Notes: a model not told the origin generated them from the sequence alone. Counted from the stretch's first letter, positions 44,563 to 54,868 are shown. The stretch is 64,000 bases of DNA from CAIZGX01 sp964430305 (GCA_964430305.1 CAYSEX010000001.1:1-64000); one strand, 5' to 3'. Translations and numbers: made by a program.

Positions 44563-45752
44563 TTTGGTTTATTTCCCGTATTGTTAGGTTGATTCGGTTT
44601 TTGATTATTTCCCTTGTTTCTAAATGGGCGTTTTCCACCTTTTCCCCCTGGTTTATTTGATTTCTTTTTCTTATCGAAACGGTGCAAATCATCTTGACCA
44701 ACCACCTCGGCGAAATCTGTCTTTGCAATCGGCTCTACATCTTGTTGAATGGAAATAACTTCCCCAACCACAACACCCTTTTTGTTTTTTTCAATGATGT
44801 CACGAACAGTTTCTGCACTAAGGGCCAAGAGCGGTTCTCCGTATACCCCTTCAATGTTGTAATACAATACACCGTTGAAAATGTCTGTTTTAAAATGAAT
44901 AGCAGTTCCTTTCGCCAATTTTAATTTCACATTTGAAGGGGGTAGTTTTTTAACTGCCTCAACGTATTGATCCAATTCATAATTCAAGCAGCACTTTAAT
45001 TTACCGCATTGCCCTGCAAGTTTTCCTGGATTCAATGACAGCTGTTGGTAACGTGCAGCGCTTGTTGAAACTGCTCTGAAATCAGTTAGCCAACTTGAAC
45101 AGCACAACTCTCTTCCACAAGAACCAATTCCGCCCAATCTTCCCGCTTCCACACGTAAACCAATTTGCCTCATTTCAATTCGAACTTTAAACGCATCGGC
45201 ATAGCGTTTAATGAGCTCTCTGAAATCTACGCGATCTTCTGCTGAGTAGTAAAAGGTTGCTCGCGTTCTGTCTCCTTGAAATTCAACATCGCTTAATTTC
45301 ATATTCAAACCCAATTCACGCACAATTTCTCTAGCGCGAATCATGGTGGTTTGCTCCTCTTTACGGGCGTTTTGCCAAGTTTCAAAGTCTGCTTGCTCTG
45401 CCTTGCGAAGAATTTTCTTCAGTTCATAGTTGTCTTTAACATCGCGCTTATTCATTTGAATACGAACAAGTTCGCCTGTTAATGAAACCACTCCAACATC
45501 ATATCCAGATTGTGCTTCAACAACAACTACATCGCCCTGAAATAAGTCCATGGCTCCTTTACGGTAATAGCCTTTACGTCCGTTTTTAAAACGCAATTCT
45601 GCAACATCAAAAGGTTTTTGACCTTCTGGGAGTGGCACTCCTGCTAACCAATCGAACACCTCCATTCGTGAACAACCACAAGTTCCGCATGAACCGTTAC
45701 TCTGACAACCGGCTGGCACTCCTCCTTTCGAACTACAACTTGAACATCCCAT
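44559..45752 (-). CDS. ricT: PSP1-domain protein RicT (YaaT)
   Basis: The start at ATG 45752 gives MGCSSCSSKGG, usual for this family in the Bacteroidota; a longer frame to 45779 is possible. The 397-residue protein has an N-terminal cysteine cluster, the PSP1 domain (AEQADFETWQNAR ... FYYSAEDRVDFRELIKR), GSCGRELCCSSW and GQCGKLKCCLNYE, whose cysteines likely hold an iron-sulfur cluster. In B. subtilis the Ric complex affects RNA processing. The C-terminal tail is lysine, asparagine and glycine rich. Confidence 0.9.
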   Translation of the reverse strand: MGCSSCSSKGGVPAGCQSNGSCGTCGCSRMEVFDWLAGVPLPEGQKPFDVAELRFKNGRKGYYRKGAMDLFQGDVVVVEAQSGYDVGVVSLTGELVRIQMNKRDVKDNYELKKILRKAEQADFETWQNARKEEQTTMIRAREIVRELGLNMKLSDVEFQGDRTRATFYYSAEDRVDFRELIKRYADAFKVRIEMRQIGLRVEAGRLGGIGSCGRELCCSSWLTDFRAVSTSAARYQQLSLNPGKLAGQCGKLKCCLNYELDQYVEAVKKLPPSNVKLKLAKGTAIHFKTDIFNGVLYYNIEGVYGEPLLALSAETVRDIIEKNKKGVVVGEVISIQQDVEPIAKTDFAEVVGQDDLHRFDKKKKSNKPGGKGGKRPFRNKGNNQKPNQPNNTGNKPK

Positions 45753-45788
45753 ACGATTTTTTTTTCTGTCTTTATTCAAAGATAATGG

Positions 45789-48404
45789 TTATTGACCCAC
45801 TAATTTTTTTATCTCATTTAATTTCAACAATGCCTCTACTGGAGTTAAATTATTAACGTCTACACGTTTCAATTCTTCTCTAATGCTTTCCAAGGTTGGA
45901 TCATCTAGCTGAAAAAAGCTCAGTTGCATTTTTTCATCTGTACTTTTTTCGAGTCTGGTAGGTGTTTCAGACTCTCCCCTGCGTGATTCCAGGTCCTTCA
46001 AAATAAGATCTGCTCGTTGAACTACTTGCTTCGGCATACCGGCCAATTGAGCCACGTGAATTCCAAAGCTGTGGTTGCTACCACCTTCTTGAAGCGTTCG
46101 CTTAAACGTTATTTTCCCGCCTTTTTCTGAAACGCTTACATGAAAATTCTTTATTCGTTTAAAACGTTCGGTCATTTCATTCAGCTCATGGTAGTGCGTT
46201 GCAAATAATGTCTTAGGTCGAATTTCCTTTTGCTCATGAATGTATTCGGCAATTGCCCATGCAATGGAGACACCGTCATAGGTGGAAGTTCCTCTTCCTA
46301 TTTCATCAAGTAGAATTAAGCTTCGATCACTTAAATTATTCAAAATGCTTGCTGTCTCATTCATTTCCACCATGAAAGTAGACTCACCTGCAGCCATATT
46401 ATCTGATGCACCAACGCGAGTAAAAACTTTATCAAAAACCCCTAGACGCGTTGATTTTGCGGGTACAAAAGAGCCTAGCTGAGCCATAATAACGATGAGT
46501 GCAGTTTGTCTCAATACGGCAGACTTACCACTCATATTCGGACCTGTAATCATCATAACTTGTTGTTCCTTTCCGTCTAAAACAATGTTGTTCGGAACAT
46601 AAGGTTCATTGGGTGGTAATCTCAACTCTATGATGGGGTGTCTTCCCTGTTCAATTTCTATTCGGCTTTCAGATAACCACTCTGGTTGCACATAAGCATT
46701 GGAAATAGCTACTTGTGCTAATGAATTCAGTACGTCTAGTTCCGCAAGGGCTCGAGCGTTTTGTTGAATTTCTTTGAGTTTTTGTAGCGTTTGAGCTATG
46801 AGCTCAACATACAACTGCCCCTCCAAAACTGCAATACGTTCTTCAGCTCCGGTAATTTTCGCTTCGTATTCTTTCAGCTCTGGCGTTATGTATCGCTCTG
46901 CTTGCGTTACGGTTTGCTTGCGAATCCATTCGGGTGGGACTTTATCTTTATGCGTATTGCGAACTTCCAAATAATAGCCAAAGACATTATTAAATGCTAT
47001 TTTCAGTGAAGGAATTCCGGTTCTTTCACTTTCTCTTTCTTGTATTTTTTGTAAAAAATCTTTCCCGTTTTGCTGCAATTGTCTGAGCTCATCGAGCTCT
47101 ACATTCACTCCTTTTGCTATGACCTCGCCTTTATTCAAGGCAATGGGAGCATCTGGGTTCAGGGTGTTCATTATTTCATTCACCCAATGTTCAAGTTCTA
47201 CCAGATCTTTTACCCAATGAAATAACGCAGGAAAGTTTTTGTCTTTTATCAATTGCTGAATGGCATTACTCGTGTTCATTGCCTTCGCCAATTGCAGTAA
47301 TTCTCTTGGATTTATTCGCGATGTTGCCACTTTAGAAGCCAACCTTTCAGTATCTCCAAGTCCATTCAAATACAGTCTTAATTCAGCTAAAAACTCTTGG
47401 TTTTCTGTCAACACTTTCACGGCGTTACCTCTCTTTTCAATCGCTGAAATTTCTTTTAATGGAAGCAAAATCCACCTTCTCAACAATCTTGCTCCCATGG
47501 GAGTGCATGTCTGATTTAACACGTGGTAAAGTGTAGCACTTTCATCGTGCATGCTATTCACCAATTCTAAATTTCGAATGGTGAATCGGTCTAACCACAT
47601 GTACGCGTCTTGCTCTAACCGAGCAATTTTTTGTATGTGCGCGGTTTTATCATGTTGTGTATCTTTCAAATAGTGCATTGCCGCTCCGGCAGCAATAACA
47701 CCCAATTTTAGATCATCTACACCAAATCCTTTTAAAGACTTCGTTCCAAATTGTTTTTGCAGTACCTCTTCGGCATAATCTGATGAAAAAATCCATTCAT
47801 CAAGCCGAAAAGTAAAGTATTTGGTATCTCCGAATGCCTCACGAAATGCCTGATCTGTGTGCTTTTGAAACAACACTTCGTTCGGTCTAAAACTTTGTAA
47901 CAACTTCGCTACATGTTGGTATGATCCTTCTGCCAAATAAAACTCTCCGGTGGAAATATCTAAGAAACTCACACCGGCTAAATTGTTTCGCATGACCACA
48001 GCAGCTAAAAACTGATTGTTTGAGCTGTCATACGTTTTTTCATTGTAACTCACTCCGGGCGTTACAAGTTCAGTGATGCCGCGTTTAACAATTTTCTTCG
48101 TGAGTTTTGGATCTTCTAACTGATCACAGATAGCCACTCTGTTTCCAGCCCGAACTAATTTCGGCAAATACGTGTCTAATGCGTGGTGGGGGAAACCGGC
48201 TAACTCAACATATGCAGCCGCGCCGTTTTTCCTTTTTGTCAAAGTAATTCCAAGAATGCGTGCCGCCTCTACCGCGTCGGAACCAAACGTTTCGTAAAAA
48301 TCACCAACACGAAACAACAGCAAGGCATCTGGATACTGTACCTTAATTCCGTTGTATTGTTTCATGAGTGGGGTTTCCACCACCTCTTGCTTCTCTTGAG
48401 ACAT
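45789..48404 (-). CDS. mutS: DNA mismatch repair ATPase MutS
   Basis: The 871-residue protein binds mismatches and starts repair. The mismatch-reading F36-x-E38 is seen in GDFYETF. The ATPase domain has Walker A GPNMSGKSAVLRQ, then ESTFMVEMNETASIL, Walker B LILLDEIGRGTSTYDG and the ATHYHEL histidine. Length is normal. It starts two bases after the end of clpX and is followed by ricT after 36 bases. Confidence 0.97.
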   Translation of the reverse strand: MSQEKQEVVETPLMKQYNGIKVQYPDALLLFRVGDFYETFGSDAVEAARILGITLTKRKNGAAAYVELAGFPHHALDTYLPKLVRAGNRVAICDQLEDPKLTKKIVKRGITELVTPGVSYNEKTYDSSNNQFLAAVVMRNNLAGVSFLDISTGEFYLAEGSYQHVAKLLQSFRPNEVLFQKHTDQAFREAFGDTKYFTFRLDEWIFSSDYAEEVLQKQFGTKSLKGFGVDDLKLGVIAAGAAMHYLKDTQHDKTAHIQKIARLEQDAYMWLDRFTIRNLELVNSMHDESATLYHVLNQTCTPMGARLLRRWILLPLKEISAIEKRGNAVKVLTENQEFLAELRLYLNGLGDTERLASKVATSRINPRELLQLAKAMNTSNAIQQLIKDKNFPALFHWVKDLVELEHWVNEIMNTLNPDAPIALNKGEVIAKGVNVELDELRQLQQNGKDFLQKIQERESERTGIPSLKIAFNNVFGYYLEVRNTHKDKVPPEWIRKQTVTQAERYITPELKEYEAKITGAEERIAVLEGQLYVELIAQTLQKLKEIQQNARALAELDVLNSLAQVAISNAYVQPEWLSESRIEIEQGRHPIIELRLPPNEPYVPNNIVLDGKEQQVMMITGPNMSGKSAVLRQTALIVIMAQLGSFVPAKSTRLGVFDKVFTRVGASDNMAAGESTFMVEMNETASILNNLSDRSLILLDEIGRGTSTYDGVSIAWAIAEYIHEQKEIRPKTLFATHYHELNEMTERFKRIKNFHVSVSEKGGKITFKRTLQEGGSNHSFGIHVAQLAGMPKQVVQRADLILKDLESRRGESETPTRLEKSTDEKMQLSFFQLDDPTLESIREELKRVDVNNLTPVEALLKLNEIKKLVGQ

Positions 48405-48405
48405 G

Positions 48406-49635
48406 CTAAGCCACTTTCAGTTTACTGATTTTTGATTTTCCAAATTGCTCCTTTGCATAGGTCAGAGTCACCTTGAATTCTTTTTGGTCTTTGTTATTTG
48501 GAATTTCAAACATGGCGTCTAACAAAATAGCTTCACAAATGGAGCGTAGTCCTCGTGCGCCCAATTGGTATTCCATGGCTTGTTCAACAATAAAATCAAG
48601 TACTTGCTTATCAAAAGAAAGCTTTACACCATCCATTTCGAATAAACGCATGTACTGACGTACCAAAGCGTTTTTAGGTTCCGTTAAAATTCGTCTTAAG
48701 GCTGTGGCATTAAGTGGATTCAAAAATGTTAATACCGGAAAACGGCCAATTAACTCTGGTATTAAACCAAATTGTTTTAAATCGGCCGGAGAAATAAACT
48801 GAAGCCAACTTTGCACTTCTTCTTGAGACATGGCGCTTCTGAAACCAATAGAAGCTGTATTCATTCTTCTCTCAATGTGTTTATCAATACCGTCAAACGC
48901 TCCGCCACAAATGAATAGAATGTTTTTGGTGTCAATTTGAATCATTTTTTGTTCGGGGTGCTTGCGTCCGCCTTGCGGAGGCACGCTCACTACTGCTCCC
49001 TCTAAAAGTTTCAATAAGGCTTGTTGAACCCCCTCACCACTAACATCTCTTGTAATACTTGGGTTATCGCTTTTACGTGCAATCTTGTCTATTTCATCAA
49101 TGAAAACAATTCCTCGTTCTGCTTTTTGAACATCATAATCAGCGTTCTGCAGCAACCGTGAAAGAATGCTTTCAACATCTTCACCTACATATCCTGCTTG
49201 TGTTAAAACGGTGGCGTCTGCAATGCAAAAAGGAACGTGTAACATCTTCGCTATGGTCTTCGCTAAAAGTGTTTTTCCTGTTCCTGTTTCCCCAACCAAT
49301 ACAATATTCGATTTTTCAATTTCAACCTCATCTTGCTTCTTTGAAACGCCTTGAGCTAATCTTTTGTAGTGATTGTATACAGCAACGCTGAGTACTTTTT
49401 TTGCTTCTTCCTGACCAATGATGTACTCGTCTAAAAAATGCTGAATTTCTTTTGGCTTTAAAATTTCAGAAGATTGAAATGATTCCTCTTCTCTGGGTTT
49501 CGACTCTTCTTTGACTATTTCACTGGCTTGTACCGCACAATCAGCACAAATATGACCTGAAACTCCGGCGATTAAAAGACCTGCTTCACTTTTCTTTCTT
49601 CCACAAAAAGAGCAAGAAATATCTTGTTTTGACAT
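48406..49635 (-). CDS. clpX: ATP-dependent unfoldase ClpX
   Basis: The 409-residue AAA+ unfoldase feeds substrates to ClpP. The ATG at 49635 is chosen because the longer start at 49656 lies inside the -7 element. It has the N-terminal zinc site C8/C11/C30/C33, Walker A GETGTGKT, Walker B IVFIDEIDKIARK, the RKHPEQ pore loop region and the IGF loop (ASIGFRS) that docks on ClpP. clpP is 2.5 kb away on the same strand, separated by priA. Confidence 0.96.
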   Translation of the reverse strand: MSKQDISCSFCGRKKSEAGLLIAGVSGHICADCAVQASEIVKEESKPREEESFQSSEILKPKEIQHFLDEYIIGQEEAKKVLSVAVYNHYKRLAQGVSKKQDEVEIEKSNIVLVGETGTGKTLLAKTIAKMLHVPFCIADATVLTQAGYVGEDVESILSRLLQNADYDVQKAERGIVFIDEIDKIARKSDNPSITRDVSGEGVQQALLKLLEGAVVSVPPQGGRKHPEQKMIQIDTKNILFICGGAFDGIDKHIERRMNTASIGFRSAMSQEEVQSWLQFISPADLKQFGLIPELIGRFPVLTFLNPLNATALRRILTEPKNALVRQYMRLFEMDGVKLSFDKQVLDFIVEQAMEYQLGARGLRSICEAILLDAMFEIPNNKDQKEFKVTLTYAKEQFGKSKISKLKVA

Positions 49636-49653
49636 TCGAATTTGTTTAGAAAT

Positions 49654-49661
49654 CAAAGGTA
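49654..49661 (-). promoter_or_regulatory. clpX -7 element TACCTTTG
   Basis: TACCTTTG on the minus strand is an exact TAnnTTTG match, 18 bases before the clpX ATG at 49635 and just beyond the end of priA. It supports separate transcription of clpX-mutS-ricT-gldH. Confidence 0.45.
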
Positions 49662-49673
49662 AGAATTTACTTC

Positions 49674-52136
49674 TTAAGACGGGTCAACATCAATCGCGAA
49701 ACGAACCATTTTAAATTCTGGATCTTTCAATAAATTCAGTTTACAATCCAATAAAAATTGTTTAACCAATAAATGTTCCGTCATTTTTGGAATGCGAATC
49801 CAAAATACACGGATATAATAATTATTAATTCGGCTCACATACGGCTCTTCAGGTCCAAAAAAATGTCCGTTCAATGCGGTTTTCAGCCACTCGAAGATTT
49901 GTTGCGTTGCTTTGTGAACAACAACCCTGTCCTTATGCTTCACAGTAAGTTTTATCATACGCTTGAATGGCGGGTAAGCGTGTTGTTCCCGTTCGTTTAC
50001 TTCTATCCTATAAAACCCTTCAAAATTATTTTCAATGACGTAAGGAAAAATCCAATGATCCGTGTCGTAAGTCTGAATCAACACTCTACCCATTTCTTCT
50101 CTTCTTCCGCTTCTTCCAGCAACTTGAACAAGCAATTGAAACGCCCGCTCCAACGCCCGAAAATCTGGGTGTTTCATCATTCGATCGGCATTCAACACAC
50201 CAACCAATTGAACCTTAGAAAAGTCCAATCCCTTGGTTACCATTTGTGTGCCTACAAGCACGTCTAGTTTACCTTCTTCAAATTCATTTAATAGCTGTTT
50301 ATGTGCGTGCTTTCCCCTAGCAACATCCATGTCCATTCGCCCCACGCGTACATGCGGTAAAATATCTTGCAGCTCTTCTTCAATCTTTTCAGTGCCCGCA
50401 CCCATCATTTTAAAATTTTGTACACCACAGGCTGGGCATTGGGTGGGGGGTTTTTGAACAAAGCCGCAGTAATGACATTTTAACTCATTACTCGATTTAT
50501 GAAAAGTTAAGCTCACATCGCAATTTTTGCATTCAGGAATGTGATGACACATAACGCACTCCCAAAGCGGTGTATAGCCTCTTCTGTTTTGAAATAATAT
50601 GACTTGATTTCCTTGTTTTACTGTTTCGGAAATTTGATCAATCAATGTCTGAGAAAATGTTCCCGTTACACGTTTCGCTGCTAGCTCAGCCTTCAAATTA
50701 ACAAGTTCAATCTTCGGCTGTTGTGCTAAACCAAAGCGTTGGGTTAAATCTACACGCTGATACCTTCCTGAATTTGCATTATACATTGATTCTATAGATG
50801 GGGTTGCACTACCAAGAACCACAGAGATTTCGTGCATCATACCCAACATAACTGCTGCATCACGAGCCTGATATCTTGGGGCGGGGTCTTGCTGTTTGAA
50901 TGTCCCCTCATGTTCTTCGTCTACTATGATTAGACCTAGATTTTCGAAAGGGAGAAATAACGCGCTTCTTGCCCCTAAAACCACATTAAATCTGTATTTC
51001 CCACCTAATACACGATGCCAAACTTCTGTTCGTTCGTGGGTGCTGTAGCCGCTGTGATAAACTCCAACTTGCTCACCAAAATATGCCTGAACCCGATGAA
51101 TAAGGTGTGTGGTTAAAGCAATTTCCGGAAGTAAAAAAAGAACTTGCTTGCCCTCTTTCAACTGTTGTTCAATGAGGTGAATGTATACTTCTGTTTTTCC
51201 TGAGGAAGTAACACCAAATAACAAACTTGTTCCTTTGTGATTCAAAATCTTCTCTTTTGCCTCCTCTTGCTCTTGAGACAAAATAGGCATTTCATCACGA
51301 GTAGCTTCTTCACCTACAACCCTACGTTCATTTCTTTCTTCTTGAATTAGAACCCCTTTTTTAATTAATCCTTGAATTGCTGCATGATCTGTTTTTGATG
51401 CTTGAATTACATCTTTTTTTCTCACAGCAACCCCCTCTATTCCATTCCAGTTGCTCAATTGAATAAAAGTCATAAGAGCAGCGTGTTGCTTGTCGGCATT
51501 TCTTTTTTCCAGTTGATTAAAACAGTTTTGAAGCGCCTCGTCTGAACAAAAAGAAGGAGATAACATGAGGTAGGTAATTCGCTTGGGAACGAACTTCTCT
51601 TTCACCTCTTCCAATGCTGAAAGTGCTCCTTTTTTCAACAATGACCGAACTGTTTTTTGAACTTGAATCAAAGGCAGGTGTACTTGAAGTTCTTGTGCTG
51701 AAACCCCTTCTCCTTGATTTTTTTTTGATATGAATTCAACCAAAAGCAGTTCATGTGGCTCCAAAACCAAGTCGTCCACTTGATTCGATACATAAATGGT
51801 TTCGCTTGATAGTTTTAATCCAGTTGGAAGTGCTGCAGACATGATCTCGCCCAATGTGCAGGCATAATACTGAGACATCCAATTCCACAGCTCCATTTGT
51901 TTTTTAGATAGTATTGGCAAGTCATCGAGTACTTCATCAATGTATTTAGCCGCATGATCTTTTGGAACTTCCTCATGCACACGCCAAATGATTCCTGTAT
52001 ATTTCTTTGATTTTCCAATAGGAACAACCACCCTACTTCCTTGATTCACATATGACTCCCATTCCATTGGCACGCGATAGGTCAATGGCTTCGGAACTGC
52101 AAGTGGCACAACCACATCTACAAAATATGTTTTCAT
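49674..52136 (-). CDS. priA: Primosomal helicase PriA
   Basis: The ATG at 52136 gives MKTYFVDVVVPLA; a longer frame to 52160 would begin within a terminator hairpin. The 820-residue helicase restarts stalled replication forks. It has the N-terminal 3'-BD domain, Walker A GVTSSGKTEVY, DEEHEGTFKQ, the zinc-binding cysteine pairs (CVMCHHIPECKNC, CHYCG, CPAC) and GTQMVTKGLDFSKV. It is followed by clpX after 38 bases. Confidence 0.95.
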   Translation of the reverse strand: MKTYFVDVVVPLAVPKPLTYRVPMEWESYVNQGSRVVVPIGKSKKYTGIIWRVHEEVPKDHAAKYIDEVLDDLPILSKKQMELWNWMSQYYACTLGEIMSAALPTGLKLSSETIYVSNQVDDLVLEPHELLLVEFISKKNQGEGVSAQELQVHLPLIQVQKTVRSLLKKGALSALEEVKEKFVPKRITYLMLSPSFCSDEALQNCFNQLEKRNADKQHAALMTFIQLSNWNGIEGVAVRKKDVIQASKTDHAAIQGLIKKGVLIQEERNERRVVGEEATRDEMPILSQEQEEAKEKILNHKGTSLLFGVTSSGKTEVYIHLIEQQLKEGKQVLFLLPEIALTTHLIHRVQAYFGEQVGVYHSGYSTHERTEVWHRVLGGKYRFNVVLGARSALFLPFENLGLIIVDEEHEGTFKQQDPAPRYQARDAAVMLGMMHEISVVLGSATPSIESMYNANSGRYQRVDLTQRFGLAQQPKIELVNLKAELAAKRVTGTFSQTLIDQISETVKQGNQVILFQNRRGYTPLWECVMCHHIPECKNCDVSLTFHKSSNELKCHYCGFVQKPPTQCPACGVQNFKMMGAGTEKIEEELQDILPHVRVGRMDMDVARGKHAHKQLLNEFEEGKLDVLVGTQMVTKGLDFSKVQLVGVLNADRMMKHPDFRALERAFQLLVQVAGRSGRREEMGRVLIQTYDTDHWIFPYVIENNFEGFYRIEVNEREQHAYPPFKRMIKLTVKHKDRVVVHKATQQIFEWLKTALNGHFFGPEEPYVSRINNYYIRVFWIRIPKMTEHLLVKQFLLDCKLNLLKDPEFKMVRFAIDVDPS

Positions 52137-52143
52137 TTTTTTA

Positions 52144-52175
52144 GAAACAAAGAGAGACACGAAGTTCGTGTCTCT
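52144..52175 (-). terminator. Intrinsic terminator after clpP
   Basis: An inverted repeat AGAGACAC/GTGTCTCT (52153..52175, extendable to nine pairs) is followed on the minus strand by CTTTGTTTC. It lies between clpP and priA. The T-run is interrupted, so termination may be partial. Confidence 0.6.
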
Positions 52176-52197
52176 TCCCTGTTTTTGTAAGCGGTGT

Positions 52198-52875
52198 TTA
52201 TTTCTTTCTTTCTAAAACTTCATCTATCATTCCATACTCCTTCGCTTCTTGGGCAATCATCCAATAGTCACGGTCACTGTCTTCCCATACTTTATCATAC
52301 GTTTGACCGCTATGAGTGGCAATGATATCATACAATTCTTTCTTCAATTTTTGTATTTCTCTGGCCGTTATTTCAATGTCTGAAGCCTGACCTCTAGCAC
52401 CTCCTAACGGTTGGTGAATCATAACGCGAGAGTGCTTTAGACCTGTTCTTTTTCCCGCTGCACCTGCACACAACAACACAGCACCCATAGAAGCAGCCAT
52501 TCCTGTACAAATGGTAGCAACATCTGGGTTAATGTATTGCATGGTATCATAAATTCCCAATCCCGCATAAACACTTCCCCCTGGTGAGTTGATGTATATC
52601 TGAATGTCTTTTTTAGAATCGGTGCTTTCTAAAAAGAGCAATTGAGCTTGAATGATGTTTGCAATGTAATCGTCTATCTCGGTGCCAAGAAAAATAATGC
52701 GATCAGCCATCAGTCTTGAAAAGACATCCACTTCCCTGAATGGCATATTTCTCTCTTCAATGACAGTTCTCGTCATCATTTCAGGGCCATACATATGTGA
52801 TACCACATCATCAACCGTTGTGCTGTTCATGCCCAAGTGGCCCGTTGCATATTTTTTAAATTCCTTTCTATTCAT
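52198..52875 (-). CDS. clpP: ATP-dependent Clp protease proteolytic subunit
   Basis: The 225-residue serine protease forms the chamber of ClpXP. Catalytic S129 is in GMAASMGAVLL and H154 in SRVMIHQPLGG; NSPGGSVYAGLGIYD is the typical central stretch. Upstream of the ATG there is a clear ribosome-binding site (AGAAAGG, 4 bases before the start), which is unusual in this window, and a TATCTTCG -7 element. Confidence 0.96.
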   Translation of the reverse strand: MNRKEFKKYATGHLGMNSTTVDDVVSHMYGPEMMTRTVIEERNMPFREVDVFSRLMADRIIFLGTEIDDYIANIIQAQLLFLESTDSKKDIQIYINSPGGSVYAGLGIYDTMQYINPDVATICTGMAASMGAVLLCAGAAGKRTGLKHSRVMIHQPLGGARGQASDIEITAREIQKLKKELYDIIATHSGQTYDKVWEDSDRDYWMIAQEAKEYGMIDEVLERKK

Positions 52876-52893
52876 GTCCTTTCTAATTTGGTT

Positions 52894-52901
52894 CGAAGAT
52901 A
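52894..52901 (-). promoter_or_regulatory. clpP -7 element TATCTTCG
   Basis: TATCTTCG on the minus strand fits the TAnnTTcG variant, 18 bases before the clpP ATG, in the short interval after dnaG. The nearest TTG lies only 14 bases further upstream, so the match is partial. Confidence 0.4.
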
Positions 52902-52918
52902 AAAGAAAACTGATTCAA

Positions 52919-54868
52919 TTATAAAGCGATAATTCCAAAGTAATCGGCAATTTTTGCACGAACAAAATCAAGACGTTTCTTCTCAGCCATTAACATGAAA
53001 ATCTCTTCATCTGATTTCGCCTCTGCCAACTCCATTTCCAAGCTTTTCATGCGCAATTGTACGTTTCTTAATTTCAGTCGAAACAAGCAATCTTTGATTG
53101 TAATTGCTAAGCGGTCTTCTTCTTTTTCTGAGTAAACACCGTGCTTGTTCATCCAATTTTCACTCAGTTGATACTTTGGAGTGAATATATCTGCAGCTTC
53201 ATTTCGCACCCTTTCATTTCCATGCTGAGTAAATTCAGATTCTTCGAATAGCGATTTTTCATTCACCAATGAAACGTATTCATTGAACATGAGTTGATAC
53301 AATTCAGATTGAAATTTTATTTTATCTTCTTCAATGGTTCCAATGATATAATCTGCCACAGAAATATCTTGTGCCTTAACCGTCATATCTTCTTGAATGA
53401 TATTGATTGAAATGGCATACTCTCCATAGGTAATGAGCAATCGAATTAACTCTCTTTCAATAGGACGTGTAGTAAATCCATCGTCTAAAGAAGTTGGTTC
53501 AACCGGAACTTCCTGCTGCAAATCCTGAGGAGCTGGTGTTGTTTGTGTTTCCTCTTTACCCTTTTTATTTGAGAGTAAAATCTTGTTTAATTCTAAAAGC
53601 AAAACAGATTCACCAATCTGCATTATCTGCGCACAATCTTGAATGAAAACAGATCGCTTAATTGCATCTGGAATAAGCGCAATACTCTCTACAATTCCTT
53701 TAATTAATCCCGCTTTTTTAATGGGATCGTTTCCAACTTCTTCAAGAAGAAGAGATGTTTTATAGCGAATAAAATCCTTGGCATTGCTTGCTATATAATT
53801 TGTAATCTCCTCACTGGAATGTTTTTTCGCAAAGCTATCTGGGTCATCACCATCTGGAAAAGTTGCTACTCGCGCATTCAACCCCTCCTTCAATATCATA
53901 TCAATACCCCGAAAACTTGCCTTAATACCAGCCTTGTCACCGTCATATAAGATTGTAATGTTGGAAGTGAATCGCTTAATTAGTCGAATTTGTCCTTCTG
54001 TTAGACTTGTTCCTGAACTCGCCACAACATTCTCTACTCCTGCTTGATGCAATGCTATTACATCTGTATACCCCTCAACCAAATAGCAATTGTCATCTTT
54101 CACCATGGCATTTTTTGCCAAATGCATTCCATATAACACATTGCTCTTGTGGTATAGATCACTCTCTGGGCTATTGAAATACTTGGCAATTTCCTTTTCT
54201 ACCTTCAGTGTTCTACCTCCAAACGCTATGACTTTTCCGCTCACATTGTGAATTGGAAACATTACCCTTCCCCTAAAAAAGTCATAGGGCGCACCATCCT
54301 TTTCTCTCGTTAATCCTGTTTTTAACAAATAGGTTAATGAATGACCTGCAGATAACGCCGCTTGTGACATTTTGTCCCATCCTTCAGGACAATAACCCAA
54401 TTGAAATTTTTTAATGATGTCTTCTCTGAAGCCACGCTCTTCGAAGTAGGATAACCCAATATTTCTTCCGAGTTCGGAATTATGCAGCTGTTCTTGAAAA
54501 TACTTGTTTGCAAATTCCGTAACAACGGCTAATTGTTCTCTTTCCGATTTTTCTGCTCGCTGTTCCTCACTCTCTTGTTCCTCTTCAATTTCAATGTTAT
54601 ACCTCGCCGCCAACCATCTCAACGCTTCCGGATACGAAAGTTTTTCGTGCTGCATTAAAAAATCAATGGCATTTCCTCCTTTACCCGAGCTAAAATCCTT
54701 GTAAATTCCTTTCGCCGGTACAACAAAGAAACTCGGTGTTTTTTCGTTCACGAAAGGAGATAATCCCCGAAATGACGAGCCACTTCTCTTCAAATGAACG
54801 AATTCACCAATTACATCCTCTATGAGAATGGCTTGATAAATTCGATCAATGGTGGCTCTTGAAATCAT
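52919..54868 (-). CDS. dnaG: DNA primase with degenerate zinc-binding domain
   Basis: The 649-residue primase makes RNA primers at the fork. The N-terminal zinc-finger region (28-70) aligns with the family, but the four ligands are replaced: S37 and V40 in GLSPFVNEKTPSF, D58 and S61 in YKDFSSGKGGN. The 3, 18 and 3 residue spacings are kept. The core has the primase N domain (FRGRVMFPIHNVSGKVIAFGG), TOPRIM (YLVEGYTDVIALHQAG, ILYDGDKAGIKA) and a C-terminal helicase-binding region. The change looks like a lineage trait of flavobacterial primases rather than damage. Confidence 0.93.
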   Translation of the reverse strand: MISRATIDRIYQAILIEDVIGEFVHLKRSGSSFRGLSPFVNEKTPSFFVVPAKGIYKDFSSGKGGNAIDFLMQHEKLSYPEALRWLAARYNIEIEEEQESEEQRAEKSEREQLAVVTEFANKYFQEQLHNSELGRNIGLSYFEERGFREDIIKKFQLGYCPEGWDKMSQAALSAGHSLTYLLKTGLTREKDGAPYDFFRGRVMFPIHNVSGKVIAFGGRTLKVEKEIAKYFNSPESDLYHKSNVLYGMHLAKNAMVKDDNCYLVEGYTDVIALHQAGVENVVASSGTSLTEGQIRLIKRFTSNITILYDGDKAGIKASFRGIDMILKEGLNARVATFPDGDDPDSFAKKHSSEEITNYIASNAKDFIRYKTSLLLEEVGNDPIKKAGLIKGIVESIALIPDAIKRSVFIQDCAQIMQIGESVLLLELNKILLSNKKGKEETQTTPAPQDLQQEVPVEPTSLDDGFTTRPIERELIRLLITYGEYAISINIIQEDMTVKAQDISVADYIIGTIEEDKIKFQSELYQLMFNEYVSLVNEKSLFEESEFTQHGNERVRNEAADIFTPKYQLSENWMNKHGVYSEKEEDRLAITIKDCLFRLKLRNVQLRMKSLEMELAEAKSDEEIFMLMAEKKRLDFVRAKIADYFGIIAL

